Positions 24,390 through 33,530 are shown, counted from the stretch's first letter. The stretch is 64,000 nt of DNA from XBB1006 sp051877515 (GCA_051877515.1 JBJEIY010000017.1:186001-250000); one strand, 5' to 3'. Numbers and translations: made by a program. The notes: generated by a model not told the origin, from the letters alone.

Positions 24390-25694
24390 ATGAGAAATTA
24401 TACGACACAGATGGATGCCGCAAGACGCGGTATCATCACTCCCGAAATGAAGGCAGTTGCTGCCAAAGAGTACCGAAGCGAAGAAGAAATCCGTGATCTG
24501 GTGGCAAAAGGTCAGGTGGCAATCTGTGCCAACAGGCTGCATACCTGTATTGATCCCAATGGAGTAGGATCTATGCTTCGTACCAAGATTAATGTGAATC
24601 TGGGTGTATCCAGAGACTGCAAAGACTATGATGTGGAGATGCAGAAGGTTATGGCAGCGGTGGATATGGGTGCAGAGGCTATCATGGATCTGTCCTCTCA
24701 CGGAAACACCCAGCCTTTCCGTAGAAAGCTGACCAGCGAATGCCCTGCCATGATCGGTACCGTTCCGGTTTATGACAGTGTGATCCATTATCAGAGAGAC
24801 CTTGCTACACTGACCGCAAAGGATTTTATTGATGTAATCCGTCTTCATGCGGAGGACGGAGTAGATTTCGTAACTTTACATTGCGGAATCACCCGTAAGA
24901 CCATTGAACAGATCAAAAAGCACAAAAGAAAGATGAATATCGTTTCCCGTGGGGGCTCCCTTGTTTTTGCATGGATGAGCATGACCGGGGAGGAGAATCC
25001 TTTCTATGAATACTTTGATGAGATTCTTGAAATCTGCCGTGAGTATGATGTGACCATCTCCTTAGGAGATGCCTGCAGACCGGGCTGTCTTGCGGACGGC
25101 AGTGATGTCTGTCAGATCGAAGAGCTGGTGCGTCTCGGAGAATTGACCAAGCGGGCATGGGAGAAAGATGTTCAGGTTATGGTAGAAGGTCCGGGTCATA
25201 TGCCCATGGATCAGATTGAAGCGAATATGAAAATGCAGCAGACCATTTGCATGGGTGCACCATTCTATGTACTGGGCCCCATTGTTACGGATATTGCGCC
25301 GGGCTATGACCATATTACCTCAGCCATTGGCGGAGCCATTGCAGCAGCCAGCGGAGCAGCCTTTCTTTGTTATGTAACACCTGCAGAGCATCTGGCACTG
25401 CCGAATGTAGAGGATGTAAAACAGGGTATCATTGCCTCAAGAATTGCGGCTCATGCAGCGGATATTGCCAAGAAGATTCCTCATGCAAGAGACTTGGATG
25501 ATGCCATGGCAGATGCCAGACGGACCTTTGACTGGGAGAAGCAGTGGGAGTGTTCCATTGATCCGGAAACTGCCAAAGCCATCCGCGACAGCCGTGCCCC
25601 GGAACAGGAGGACAGCTGCTCCATGTGCGGTAAGTTCTGTGCGGTAAGAAGCATGAATAAGGCTCTGAATGGGGAGTATATTGATATTCTGTAA
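24390..25694 (+). CDS. thiC: Phosphomethylpyrimidine synthase ThiC
   Basis: The 434-residue radical-SAM enzyme turns aminoimidazole ribotide into HMP phosphate. The C-terminal cluster motif CSMCGKFC (CxxCxxxxC type) is present near residue 410. NVNLGVSRD, MDLSSHG, GGSLVFAWM, SLGDACRPGC and VEGPGHMP are conserved. It is the short anaerobe-type ThiC without the N-terminal extension of proteobacterial forms. It is the last gene of the operon and is followed by a strong inverted repeat. Confidence 0.97.
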   Translation: MRNYTTQMDAARRGIITPEMKAVAAKEYRSEEEIRDLVAKGQVAICANRLHTCIDPNGVGSMLRTKINVNLGVSRDCKDYDVEMQKVMAAVDMGAEAIMDLSSHGNTQPFRRKLTSECPAMIGTVPVYDSVIHYQRDLATLTAKDFIDVIRLHAEDGVDFVTLHCGITRKTIEQIKKHKRKMNIVSRGGSLVFAWMSMTGEENPFYEYFDEILEICREYDVTISLGDACRPGCLADGSDVCQIEELVRLGELTKRAWEKDVQVMVEGPGHMPMDQIEANMKMQQTICMGAPFYVLGPIVTDIAPGYDHITSAIGGAIAAASGAAFLCYVTPAEHLALPNVEDVKQGIIASRIAAHAADIAKKIPHARDLDDAMADARRTFDWEKQWECSIDPETAKAIRDSRAPEQEDSCSMCGKFCAVRSMNKALNGEYIDIL

Positions 25695-25746
25695 TGTGCA
25701 GAACCACCGAATCGGGGAGATTGAGTTAGAAATTCATTGAGTTCAT

Positions 25747-25807
25747 AAAAAATCGCTATTTTAAGGTCGAAACACTGGAAAAAAGACCTTAAATAGCGAT
25801 TTTTTTT
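25747..25807 (+). terminator. Long inverted repeat / terminator after thiC
   Basis: Arms of 17-18 bases (AATCGCTATTTTAAGGTC and its complement, with one bulged T) flank a loop of about 16 bases and are followed by a run of Ts. It should end the thiamine transcript. The arm shares the TAGCGA/TCGCTA core with the repeats at 25821 and 25910. Confidence 0.85.
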
Positions 25808-25820
25808 GTGTGGCAAATGT

Positions 25821-25855
25821 TTTTTCGCTCATTTTTTTGAAAAATGAGCGAAAAA
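25821..25855. repeat. Perfect 16-bp inverted repeat with a 3-base loop
   Basis: TTTTTCGCTCATTTTT and its exact complement are separated by TTG. It lies between the terminators of the two convergent genes. Its arms begin and end with T and A runs, so it could stop transcription in both directions. Confidence 0.8.
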
Positions 25856-25909
25856 TGGTATTCAATCCTAAAATCTAGCTATTTAGGTTTCTTTAGAAAG
25901 CTGTGTAAA

Positions 25910-25956
25910 TTAAAAATAGCGAAAAAACGAGGGATTCCTTGTTTTTTCGCTATTTT
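25910..25956 (-). terminator. Long inverted repeat / terminator of the activase gene
   Basis: Arms of about 22 bases sharing AAAATAGCGAAAAAAC and its complement pair with a few mismatches around the loop. It starts 17 bases beyond the minus-strand gene's stop codon, and on the minus strand it ends in a T-rich arm. It probably terminates that gene. Confidence 0.7.
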
Positions 25957-25973
25957 AAAATGCCCGGAAACTT

Positions 25974-28900
25974 CTAGGGCTGTATTTCTTTCTTAAGATT
26001 CTTCACTGCGGTGGACAGCATCAGCTTAATACGGTTCAGCTGATTGACTTCGGAAGCGCCGGGGTCATAGTCAATGGCCACAATATTAGCTTCCGGATGC
26101 AGTGCACGTAAATGCTTGATGACACCCTTTCCCACAACATGGTTTGGCAGACAGCCGAATGGCTGTGCACAGATAATGTTGGGAGCGCCGGTCTTAATAA
26201 GCTCCAGCATTTCACCGGTTAAGAACCAGCCTTCTCCGGTCTGGTTACCCGGAGAAACAATATCGGTTGCGTAGCGGGCCAGGTCTTCAATGTGCGCCGG
26301 CGGGTCAAAATGCTTACTCTTTTCGAACTCATCCCGGGCGGCAGAACGCAGCCACTCTAAGAACCGGATACCCAATCGTCCGTTTCGGGCAGCCTGTGGC
26401 TTTGTGCCCAGATGTTCAACTTTAAACTCATTGTTGTAGAAACTGTATAATAAGAAATCCGTAAGGTCCGGCATGACTGCTTCTGCACCTTCTGCCTCCA
26501 GCAGATCAACGACATAGTTGTTTGCGAGTGGAGAGAATTTTACAAGGATTTCTCCAACCACACCGACACGGGGCTTTTTTATATCCTTCATAGGAAGATT
26601 GTCAAAGTCCCGAATGATTTCCCGGCACATCTGCTTATATTTTCTGTGGCTTGGATGTTTGGGCCCTGCAACAAAGTCCAGGACGCGCTTTTTCCATTTT
26701 TCATGCAGAGCATTGGCAGAGCCCGGTGTTGCTTCATAAGGTCTTACCCGATACAGGCAGCGCATGAAGATGTCGCCGAAGATCAATGCATATAATCCGC
26801 GCTGGATCAGGGGCAGAGTGATCTTGAAGCCGGGGTTTTTCTCCAGACCGTTTAGGTTAATGGAGATTACCGGAATCTCGGGATGACCTGCCTTTTCCAG
26901 TGCACGGCGGATAAAACCGATATAGTTGCTTGCCCGGCAACCTCCTCCGGTCTGGGAAATGATCACTGCAGTCTTACTCAGGTCGTATTTGCTGGACTGA
27001 ATGGCATCCATAATCTGTCCAACCACAATAAGAGAGGGGAAGCAGGCATCATTGTTTACATATTTTAATCCTGTGTCAATAGCAGTACGATTATCGTTAT
27101 CCAGAACGACGAAATTGTAACCTGCTTTGTCAAAAGCCGGACCAATCAGTTCAAAATGAATGGGCGACATCTGGGGACAAAGGATGGTATACTTGTTCTT
27201 CATCTCCTTGGTAAAGATCACACGGTTATAGTTGGCTGGCTTAATATCCCGCGTGGTCTGGTGTTTTTCCTTTACACGCAGCGCTGCCAGAAGGGAACGA
27301 ATACGGATCCTGGCTGCACCCAGATTGTTTACCTCATCAATTTTCAAACAGGTATAGATCTTTCCTGAGTCGGTTAAAATGTCGCTAACCTGATCGGTGG
27401 TTACGGCGTCCAATCCGCAACCGAAGGAGTTAAGCTGGATAAGATCCAAATCGTCCCTGGTTTTGGCATAATTGGCTGCTGCATACAGACGGGAGTGGTA
27501 CATCCACTGGTCCATGACGATCAGGGGACGCTCCGCCGGATGCAGGTGGGATACGGAGTCTTCCGTAAGAACTGCTATGCCATAGGAATTGATCAGCTCC
27601 GGGATACCATGATTAATCTCCGGATCTACATGATAAGGTCTTCCGGCAAGGACAATGCCGCGATGACCGGTTTCTTCCATATATTTTAAGGTTTCTTCAC
27701 CCTTTTTGCGCATATCTTCCCGGACATTGTCAAGTTCCAGCCAGGCTGCATGGGCAGCGGCCCTTACTTCGTCTGCAGGAATGGAAAACTCTTTTTCAAA
27801 TTCCACTACGAGCCGGTCTGTCAGGATCTCCTCTGTAGAAAATGCAAAGAAAGGATTCAAAAACCGCACCTGACCGGAGGTGATTTCGTCAATATTATTC
27901 TTAATGTTCTCTGCATAAGAAGTAACGATAGGGCAGTTGTAGTGGTTGTTGGCATCCTCAAATTCATTCCGTTCATAAGGGATGCAGGGGTAAAAAATGA
28001 AATCCGGGTGCTGATTAATAAGCCAGGTTACATGTCCATGGGCCAGCTTGGCAGGATAGCATTCCGACTCGCTGGGGATGGATTCAATGCCCAGTTCATA
28101 GATGGCTCTGGTGGACTGGGGAGAAAGTAACACACGAAATCCCAGTCTGGTGAAAAATGTGTGCCAGAAGGGATAGTTTTCATACATGTTCAATACCCTT
28201 GGAATACCTACGGTACCCCGCGAGGCTTCTTCCGGTGTTAAGGGTTCGTAACAAAACAGCCGGTTATATTTATATTCAAAAAGATTGGGGATCTGATCCT
28301 TATTCTTTTCTTTTCCCAAACCACGCTCGCAGCGGTTTCCGGAAATAAAGTGTCTGCCTTCTCCAAAATGATTGATGGTAAGAAGACAGTGGTTGGTACA
28401 GCCCTGACACCGGGTCAGTTTGGTGTCATAGGTCAGGGCATTGATGCCTGCAAGGTCTAAGGTAGTGGTTTCATAACCCTGTGTATGGCGCTCTTTTGCA
28501 ATAAGGGCAGCACCGAAAGCGCCCATGATACCTGCAATATCAGGACGAATGGCCTCCCGTCCGCTAATGGTTTCAAAACTTCTAAGAACCGCATCATTGT
28601 AAAAGGTTCCGCCCTGAACCACAATGCTTTTTCCAAGGTCAGCGGCATCGGTGAGTTTGATAACCTTAAACAGGGCATTTTTAATAACTGAATATGCAAG
28701 GCCGGCAGAAATGTCGGCAACAGACGCACCTTCTTTCTGAGCCTGTTTTACCTTAGAGTTCATGAATACAGTACAACGGGTGCCCAGATCAATGGGATGG
28801 GGAGCATACAATGCTTCCCTGGCAAAATCTTTTACCTCGAAATTCAAGCTTTTGGCAAAGGTTTCAATAAAGGAACCGCATCCGGAAGAGCAGGCCTCAT

Positions 28901-30230
28901 TTAACTGGACACTGTCTACCGTCTGGTTCTTGATCTTAATGCATTTCATATCCTGACCACCGATGTCAAGGATACAGTCTACCTCCGGATTAAAGAAAGA
29001 GGCTGCATAGTAGTGGGAAACGGTTTCTACCTCTCCTTCATCTAACATGAGTCCTGCCTTCATCAGGGCCTCTCCGTATCCGGTGGAGCAGGAATGCACA
29101 ATATGGGCATCCTCAGGCATCAGGGAATATAATTCTTTCATGGAACGGATGGCAGTTGCCAACGGACTGCCTTCGTTACTGCTGTAAAAAGAGTACAGTA
29201 AGGAACCGTCTTCACCGATCAGCGCGATTTTCGTGGTGGTGGAGCCGGAATCGATACCCAGATAGCAGTTGCCGTGGTAGTTGGAAAGATCTCCTTTTTT
29301 CACCGTTGCCTTTGCATGGCGGGCAGAAAAAGCGTCATAATCTGCCTGATCCTTGAAGAGGGGATCAAGACGTGCTACCTCGAATTCCATGTGGATATCG
29401 GAATCTAATTTATGTACGATGCAATCCAGCATCATGGTGGAATCTTCTTTGTAGTTTAATGCAGAACCGATGGCTGCAAAAAGATGAGAGTTTTCCGGAG
29501 CAATGATATGTTCTTCATCCAGATTTAAAGTACGGATAAAGGCATCCTTCAAACAGGGAAGGAAATGCAGGGGACCACCCAGAAAGGCTACATGTCCACG
29601 GATGGGTTTTCCGCAGGCAAGTCCACTGATGGTCTGGTTTACCACTGCCTGAAAAATGGAAGCAGAAAGGTCTGCTTTGGAAGCACCCTCATTGATGAGT
29701 GGCTGGATATCGGTTTTGGCAAATACGCCGCAGCGCGCTGCAATGGGGTATATCTCCTTGTAATCTTTGGCGTATTCATTCAGGCCGGAGGCATCGGTCT
29801 GCAGCAGAGATGCCATCTGGTCGATAAAAGAACCTGTACCGCCGGCACAGATACCGTTCATTCGTTGTTCCACATTACCGCCTTCAAAATAGATGATCTT
29901 GGCATCCTCTCCGCCAAGTTCAATGGCCACGTCTGTCTGGGGAGCGTAGTCCGTCAAAGCTGTGGAAACAGCGATTACTTCCTGTACAAAAGGAATACCC
30001 AGGTGTTTTGCCAGGGTAAGTCCGCCGGAACCTGTGATAATGGGAGCTACCTCCACATTACCTGTAATCTGATATGCTTTTTTCGTCAGGGCCTGAAGCG
30101 TCTCACGGATATTTGCAAAATGTCGCTCATAGTCCGAAAAGAGAAGGTTTCCTTCCGGATCAAGAAGGGCGATCTTTACCGTTGTAGAACCTATATCAAT
30201 GCCCAGTTTGTACAATGTTTTTTTACTCAT
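25974..30230 (-). CDS. Giant acyl-CoA dehydratase activase-like protein (BcrAD/BadFG x2, DUF2229, HgdB-like)
   Basis: The 1418-residue protein contains two ASKHA ATPase domains of the 2-hydroxyglutaryl-CoA dehydratase activase type. The first is at about 1-265 (LGIDIGSTTVKIALLDPEG, GICAGGTGSFIDQMA). The second is at about 310-580 (LGIDSGSTTTKIALIGEDG, NEACSSGCGSFIETFAKSL). A cysteine-rich segment follows, with CQGCTNHCLLTI and NRCERG. A DUF2229-type region and a C-terminal HgdB/dehydratase-like half come after it, with GGGCRASNYIGF and QPFGCLPNHVVGKG. The fusion suggests an ATP-driven electron-transfer protein with iron-sulfur clusters; its reaction in this family is not known. The start at 30230 has GGTGA upstream. 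A second ATG at 30242 is possible. Confidence 0.88.
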   Translation of the reverse strand: MSKKTLYKLGIDIGSTTVKIALLDPEGNLLFSDYERHFANIRETLQALTKKAYQITGNVEVAPIITGSGGLTLAKHLGIPFVQEVIAVSTALTDYAPQTDVAIELGGEDAKIIYFEGGNVEQRMNGICAGGTGSFIDQMASLLQTDASGLNEYAKDYKEIYPIAARCGVFAKTDIQPLINEGASKADLSASIFQAVVNQTISGLACGKPIRGHVAFLGGPLHFLPCLKDAFIRTLNLDEEHIIAPENSHLFAAIGSALNYKEDSTMMLDCIVHKLDSDIHMEFEVARLDPLFKDQADYDAFSARHAKATVKKGDLSNYHGNCYLGIDSGSTTTKIALIGEDGSLLYSFYSSNEGSPLATAIRSMKELYSLMPEDAHIVHSCSTGYGEALMKAGLMLDEGEVETVSHYYAASFFNPEVDCILDIGGQDMKCIKIKNQTVDSVQLNEACSSGCGSFIETFAKSLNFEVKDFAREALYAPHPIDLGTRCTVFMNSKVKQAQKEGASVADISAGLAYSVIKNALFKVIKLTDAADLGKSIVVQGGTFYNDAVLRSFETISGREAIRPDIAGIMGAFGAALIAKERHTQGYETTTLDLAGINALTYDTKLTRCQGCTNHCLLTINHFGEGRHFISGNRCERGLGKEKNKDQIPNLFEYKYNRLFCYEPLTPEEASRGTVGIPRVLNMYENYPFWHTFFTRLGFRVLLSPQSTRAIYELGIESIPSESECYPAKLAHGHVTWLINQHPDFIFYPCIPYERNEFEDANNHYNCPIVTSYAENIKNNIDEITSGQVRFLNPFFAFSTEEILTDRLVVEFEKEFSIPADEVRAAAHAAWLELDNVREDMRKKGEETLKYMEETGHRGIVLAGRPYHVDPEINHGIPELINSYGIAVLTEDSVSHLHPAERPLIVMDQWMYHSRLYAAANYAKTRDDLDLIQLNSFGCGLDAVTTDQVSDILTDSGKIYTCLKIDEVNNLGAARIRIRSLLAALRVKEKHQTTRDIKPANYNRVIFTKEMKNKYTILCPQMSPIHFELIGPAFDKAGYNFVVLDNDNRTAIDTGLKYVNNDACFPSLIVVGQIMDAIQSSKYDLSKTAVIISQTGGGCRASNYIGFIRRALEKAGHPEIPVISINLNGLEKNPGFKITLPLIQRGLYALIFGDIFMRCLYRVRPYEATPGSANALHEKWKKRVLDFVAGPKHPSHRKYKQMCREIIRDFDNLPMKDIKKPRVGVVGEILVKFSPLANNYVVDLLEAEGAEAVMPDLTDFLLYSFYNNEFKVEHLGTKPQAARNGRLGIRFLEWLRSAARDEFEKSKHFDPPAHIEDLARYATDIVSPGNQTGEGWFLTGEMLELIKTGAPNIICAQPFGCLPNHVVGKGVIKHLRALHPEANIVAIDYDPGASEVNQLNRIKLMLSTAVKNLKKEIQP

Positions 30231-30282
30231 ATCTTTCACCATATCTTCTTATTTATTATATATTCTTCTAAGCACAAGCTAC

Positions 30283-30311
30283 ATTATACGACAGCCGACT
30301 GCAAAAAACAA
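30283..30311 (-). promoter_or_regulatory. Probable promoter of the activase gene
   Basis: On the minus strand TTGTTT at 30311-30306 and a perfect TATAAT at 30288-30283 are separated by 17 bases, about 53 bases before the ATG. The -10 box is good and the -35 box weak. Confidence 0.5.
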
Positions 30312-30352
30312 ACACTTTATAAAAGTTTCATGATTGGACAAACAAGGATTGT

Positions 30353-30381
30353 TTGACAAAAAAACCATGGGATTCTATAAT
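30353..30381 (+). promoter_or_regulatory. Consensus SigA promoter
   Basis: Perfect TTGACA at 30353-30358 and TATAAT at 30376-30381 are spaced by 17 bases. The start codon of the rhomboid-like gene follows 24 bases after the -10 box. This is the strongest promoter match in the window. Confidence 0.92.
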
Positions 30382-30404
30382 TGAATCTATTAGGAGGATT
30401 TTGC

Positions 30405-31235
30405 ATGAATTTTTTATACAAACTGGAGCGCAAACTTGGAAAATACTGTATTCCACATTTGATGGCGTATATTATAGGGGCTTACGGTGTGGGACTGGTG
30501 CTTTATTATATAGCTCCGGGGATTTTAAATTATCTTAGTCTGGAACCCTATTATATTTTGAGGGGGCAGATCTGGAGACTGGTAAGTTGGGTTTTTATCC
30601 CAAGCGATGTCAGTATTTTTGCACTGATCATGCTTTTGTTTTATTATCAGATAGGAACCCATCTGGAGTATTACTGGGGAACGTTCCGTTTCAATCTGTA
30701 TATGTTTGGCGGACTGCTTTTTACGGACGTGGCAGCATTGGTGCTCTACGGAATTATGTATGCCATTTATCATACTGCTATTCCTATGAGTGGTTTGTTT
30801 AGTACAAGTTACATCAATCTGTCCCTGTTTCTGGCATTTGCGGTGTGTTTCCCGGAGATGGAAGTAAGGCTTTATTTTCTGATTCCCATCAAGATGAAAT
30901 GGCTGGCTTTAGTCTATGCACTGATCGCTCTGTATGAGATCCTGTCATCCGGCTGGGTGACCAGAACAGCCATCATTGCTTCTTTGCTGAATTTCTTTAT
31001 TTTTTACCTGATGACCAGGAATCTGAAGCAGTATTCGCCCCATGAGGTGCACAGAAAAAAGAAATTCAAAAAGCAGGTGGAACGAGGTAGCGCTACCAAG
31101 CATAAATGTGCAATCTGCGGAAGAACGGAAAAGGATGATCCGACACTGCAGTTTCGGTACTGCTCCAAGTGTGATGGAAACTATGAGTATTGTCAGGAAC
31201 ATTTATTTACACATCAACATATTAAGCTGAGATAA
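30405..31235 (+). CDS. Rhomboid-like membrane protein (probable pseudoprotease) with C-terminal zinc-binding tail
   Basis: The 276-residue protein has about six membrane segments. The rhomboid/derlin-like loop WRLVSWVF near residue 55 is present. The region where rhomboids carry GxSG reads SYINLSLFLAFA, and the late-helix His position reads SLLNFFIFYL, so both catalytic residues appear absent. The C-terminal 45 residues form a cytoplasmic zinc-binding module, CAICGRTE...YCSKCDGNYEYC followed by QEHLFTHQH. It likely binds or handles membrane proteins without cutting them; this is inference. The start at 30405 has AGGAGG 7 bases upstream. The DUF2225 gene follows after 15 bases. Confidence 0.72.
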   Translation: MNFLYKLERKLGKYCIPHLMAYIIGAYGVGLVLYYIAPGILNYLSLEPYYILRGQIWRLVSWVFIPSDVSIFALIMLLFYYQIGTHLEYYWGTFRFNLYMFGGLLFTDVAALVLYGIMYAIYHTAIPMSGLFSTSYINLSLFLAFAVCFPEMEVRLYFLIPIKMKWLALVYALIALYEILSSGWVTRTAIIASLLNFFIFYLMTRNLKQYSPHEVHRKKKFKKQVERGSATKHKCAICGRTEKDDPTLQFRYCSKCDGNYEYCQEHLFTHQHIKLR

Positions 31236-31250
31236 GAGGGAGAAGGAAGA

Positions 31251-32120
31251 ATGAATTTACTGTCAGGATTGGAAAAGTTTGGTCTGTCAGCAGGCCAGGA
31301 TATGAGTATTTTTGACGAGGAGAAAAAACAAAAAGTACAGGAAGACGGTGAGAGCGGACAGAAAGAAGAGATTCCTCAGGAGGAAGATTTTCTTCTGGAT
31401 AAGACTGTGCGGTGTAAGATTTGCGATAATGTCTATCATGTGAAGCAGGTCAAGAGTGGAAGAGTAAAAAGACTGGAATCGGATCAGGACTTAAGACCGC
31501 GGCATCAGTATATCGATACCCTGAAGTATTCGGTCTGGTCCTGCCCATACTGCGGATATACGGCATTAAGCAGAACTATTGACGAACTGACCGGTGTCCA
31601 GAGGAAGCTCATTGAGGAAAATGTCTGTACCCAGTTTAAGGGAAACCTGCAGGAAGACGACTGCACCAGCTACACCTATGATCAGGCAATTGATCGTTAC
31701 AAATTGGCATTGTTCAACAGCATTGCCAAAAAGGGTAAGATCAGTGAACGCGCCTATCTGTGCCTGAACATTTCCTGGCTGTTAAGGGCGAAGGCAGAGG
31801 AACTTCCAAATGACACACCATTGGATGCAGAGGTGCTCGCACAGATCAAAAAGGAAGAACAGGAATACTATGTACAGGCATATGAGGGATTTCTGAAAGC
31901 TGTGGCAACAGAAAACTTTCCTATGTGCGGAATGGAACAGTCAACAGTAGATTACCTGATGGCAGTGATGTCTTATAAACTTGGAAGACTGGAAAACGCG
32001 TCAAAGTTTTTACAGGCCATTCTGGGTTCCCAGGCGGCAAACCGCAGGATCAAGGACAAAGCATTGGATCTGAAGAATGAGATCATTGCTTCCATTAAGG
32101 CAAGTAAGGCGGAGCATTAA
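31251..32120 (+). CDS. DUF2225 family protein
   Basis: The 289-residue protein has an acidic N-terminal tail and then the DUF2225 core. Two CxxC pairs, VRCKICDN and WSCPYCGYTA, should bind a metal. The rest is helical with TPR-like character (YDQAIDRYKLALFN, SYKLGRLENASKFLQAIL). The family is widespread in Firmicutes and its function is unknown. It lies between the rhomboid-like gene and the MocR-type regulator, with 15 bases and 1 base of spacing. GGGAGAAGGAAG precedes its ATG. Confidence 0.85.
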   Translation: MNLLSGLEKFGLSAGQDMSIFDEEKKQKVQEDGESGQKEEIPQEEDFLLDKTVRCKICDNVYHVKQVKSGRVKRLESDQDLRPRHQYIDTLKYSVWSCPYCGYTALSRTIDELTGVQRKLIEENVCTQFKGNLQEDDCTSYTYDQAIDRYKLALFNSIAKKGKISERAYLCLNISWLLRAKAEELPNDTPLDAEVLAQIKKEEQEYYVQAYEGFLKAVATENFPMCGMEQSTVDYLMAVMSYKLGRLENASKFLQAILGSQAANRRIKDKALDLKNEIIASIKASKAEH

Positions 32121-32121
32121 G

Positions 32122-33495
32122 GTGAATTTTATTATACAGTTGGACAGCCATGGAAAGCTGTCCATGTACGAACAATTATACAGATATGTAAAGAAAAAGA
32201 TCATAGACGGTGATTTTTCCCCGGGGGAGAGATTGCCGTCTACCCGTTTGCTGGCACAAAACCTGGGGATCAGCCGCAATACCGTGGAACGGGCTTACGA
32301 TCAGCTGGTGGCGGAAGGTTACATCGAAGGCCGGGTGGGAAGCGGCTTTCGGGTCAGCACCATCGAGGGTCTGTTTTTGCTTCCAAAAGCTTCGGAGACA
32401 AAAAAGGCAACCGGGCCGGTCCGGAAACAGAACCCGCTGGTCTGTGATTTTAGCGCGGGAGGAATTGATGAAGAGAGTTTCCCTATGGATGCATGGAGAC
32501 GGATCAGCCGGGGAGTATTAAGTGAGCAGGAACGTTATCTTTCCGGTGGAGATCCTTTGGGCGAATATGGTCTTAGGGAAGAAATCTCCCGTTATCTGCA
32601 GGGAGCAAGGGGTGTTAAGTGTAGTCCGGACCAGATCATTATCGGAGCAGGAAATGACTATCTTCTCATGCTTTTGCTCCGGATCATGAACAGGGAGAAT
32701 ATCGTTGCGATGGAGTATCCTACATACAGCCAGGCCCATCACGTGCTCTGCAGTTCCGAATGCAGAACCCTGCAGGTACCCATGGATGAATATGGAATGA
32801 ATGTGAAAGAGCTTGCTGTAACACAAGCAAATCTGGTGTATGTGATGCCTTCTCATCAGTTCCCCACCGGAATTGTTATGCCGCTAAACAGAAGGCTGGC
32901 ACTTTTGCAGTGGGCATACGGGAAAGAGGACCGTTATATCATAGAAGATGATTATGACAGTGAACTTCGTTACAGGGGACGTCCCATACCTGCCCTTCAG
33001 GGAAATGATGATGGTGGCAGAGTGATCTATCTTGGAACTTTTTCCCAGAGTATTGCGCCATCCATCCGTGTCAGTTATATGGTTCTTCCGGAAGCATTAA
33101 TGGAGAAATATCGGGAACAGTGCGGTGTGTTTTCCAATACGGTTGCCAGGATCCAACAGCATACGATTAAGGAATTCATGCAACAGGGGTATTTTGAACG
33201 CCACTTAAATCGTATGAGAAAGAAGTATAAGGAAAAAAGAGATTTGCTTCTGACGGAACTGGGATTGACGGAAAAGAGCCCTCAGATATCCGGTGCAGAG
33301 GCAGGAACCCATCTGCTTTATGAGTTGCCGGCAGTGCATAACGGGCAGGCTGTGGCAATGGAGGCAGAAAGACAAGGGGTAAGGGTCCACACGGTGCCCG
33401 GAAAAGAGAATGCCCTGATCCTTTCTTACGGAGGACTTAGTAAAGACGAGATTTGTGCCGGGGCAAGAATCCTGAAAAATATAATAAAAAAATAA
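32122..33495 (+). CDS. MocR/PdxR-type regulator (GntR HTH + aminotransferase-like domain) lacking the PLP lysine
   Basis: The 457-residue protein has an N-terminal GntR winged helix at about residues 10-80 (YEQLYRYVKKKIIDGDFSPG, ERLPSTRLLAQNLGISRNTV). A class-I aminotransferase fold follows, with SGGDPLGEYGLREEISRYL, GAGNDYLL and IIEDDYDSELRYRG. The motif that normally reads GTFSK reads GTFSQ here. Gln309 replaces the lysine that binds pyridoxal phosphate; the codon is CAG at 33046-33048. The protein may therefore sense a ligand without a PLP Schiff base. The start is a GTG at 32122 with GGCGGAG 7 bases upstream, one base after the DUF2225 stop. Target genes are unknown. Confidence 0.85.
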   Translation: MNFIIQLDSHGKLSMYEQLYRYVKKKIIDGDFSPGERLPSTRLLAQNLGISRNTVERAYDQLVAEGYIEGRVGSGFRVSTIEGLFLLPKASETKKATGPVRKQNPLVCDFSAGGIDEESFPMDAWRRISRGVLSEQERYLSGGDPLGEYGLREEISRYLQGARGVKCSPDQIIIGAGNDYLLMLLLRIMNRENIVAMEYPTYSQAHHVLCSSECRTLQVPMDEYGMNVKELAVTQANLVYVMPSHQFPTGIVMPLNRRLALLQWAYGKEDRYIIEDDYDSELRYRGRPIPALQGNDDGGRVIYLGTFSQSIAPSIRVSYMVLPEALMEKYREQCGVFSNTVARIQQHTIKEFMQQGYFERHLNRMRKKYKEKRDLLLTELGLTEKSPQISGAEAGTHLLYELPAVHNGQAVAMEAERQGVRVHTVPGKENALILSYGGLSKDEICAGARILKNIIKK

Positions 33496-33530
33496 AATCA
33501 TAAAAATTTCTGAAAGAGTGTTGACAAAGA

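Noticed and set aside
25747..25956. Possible CRISPR array
   Set aside because: The three palindromic elements differ in length and sequence, have no regular spacers, and no cas genes are near.
29565..30356. 263-residue plus-strand open frame opposite the activase gene
   Set aside because: It overlaps the conserved N-terminal ATPase domain on the other strand and has no recognisable motifs.
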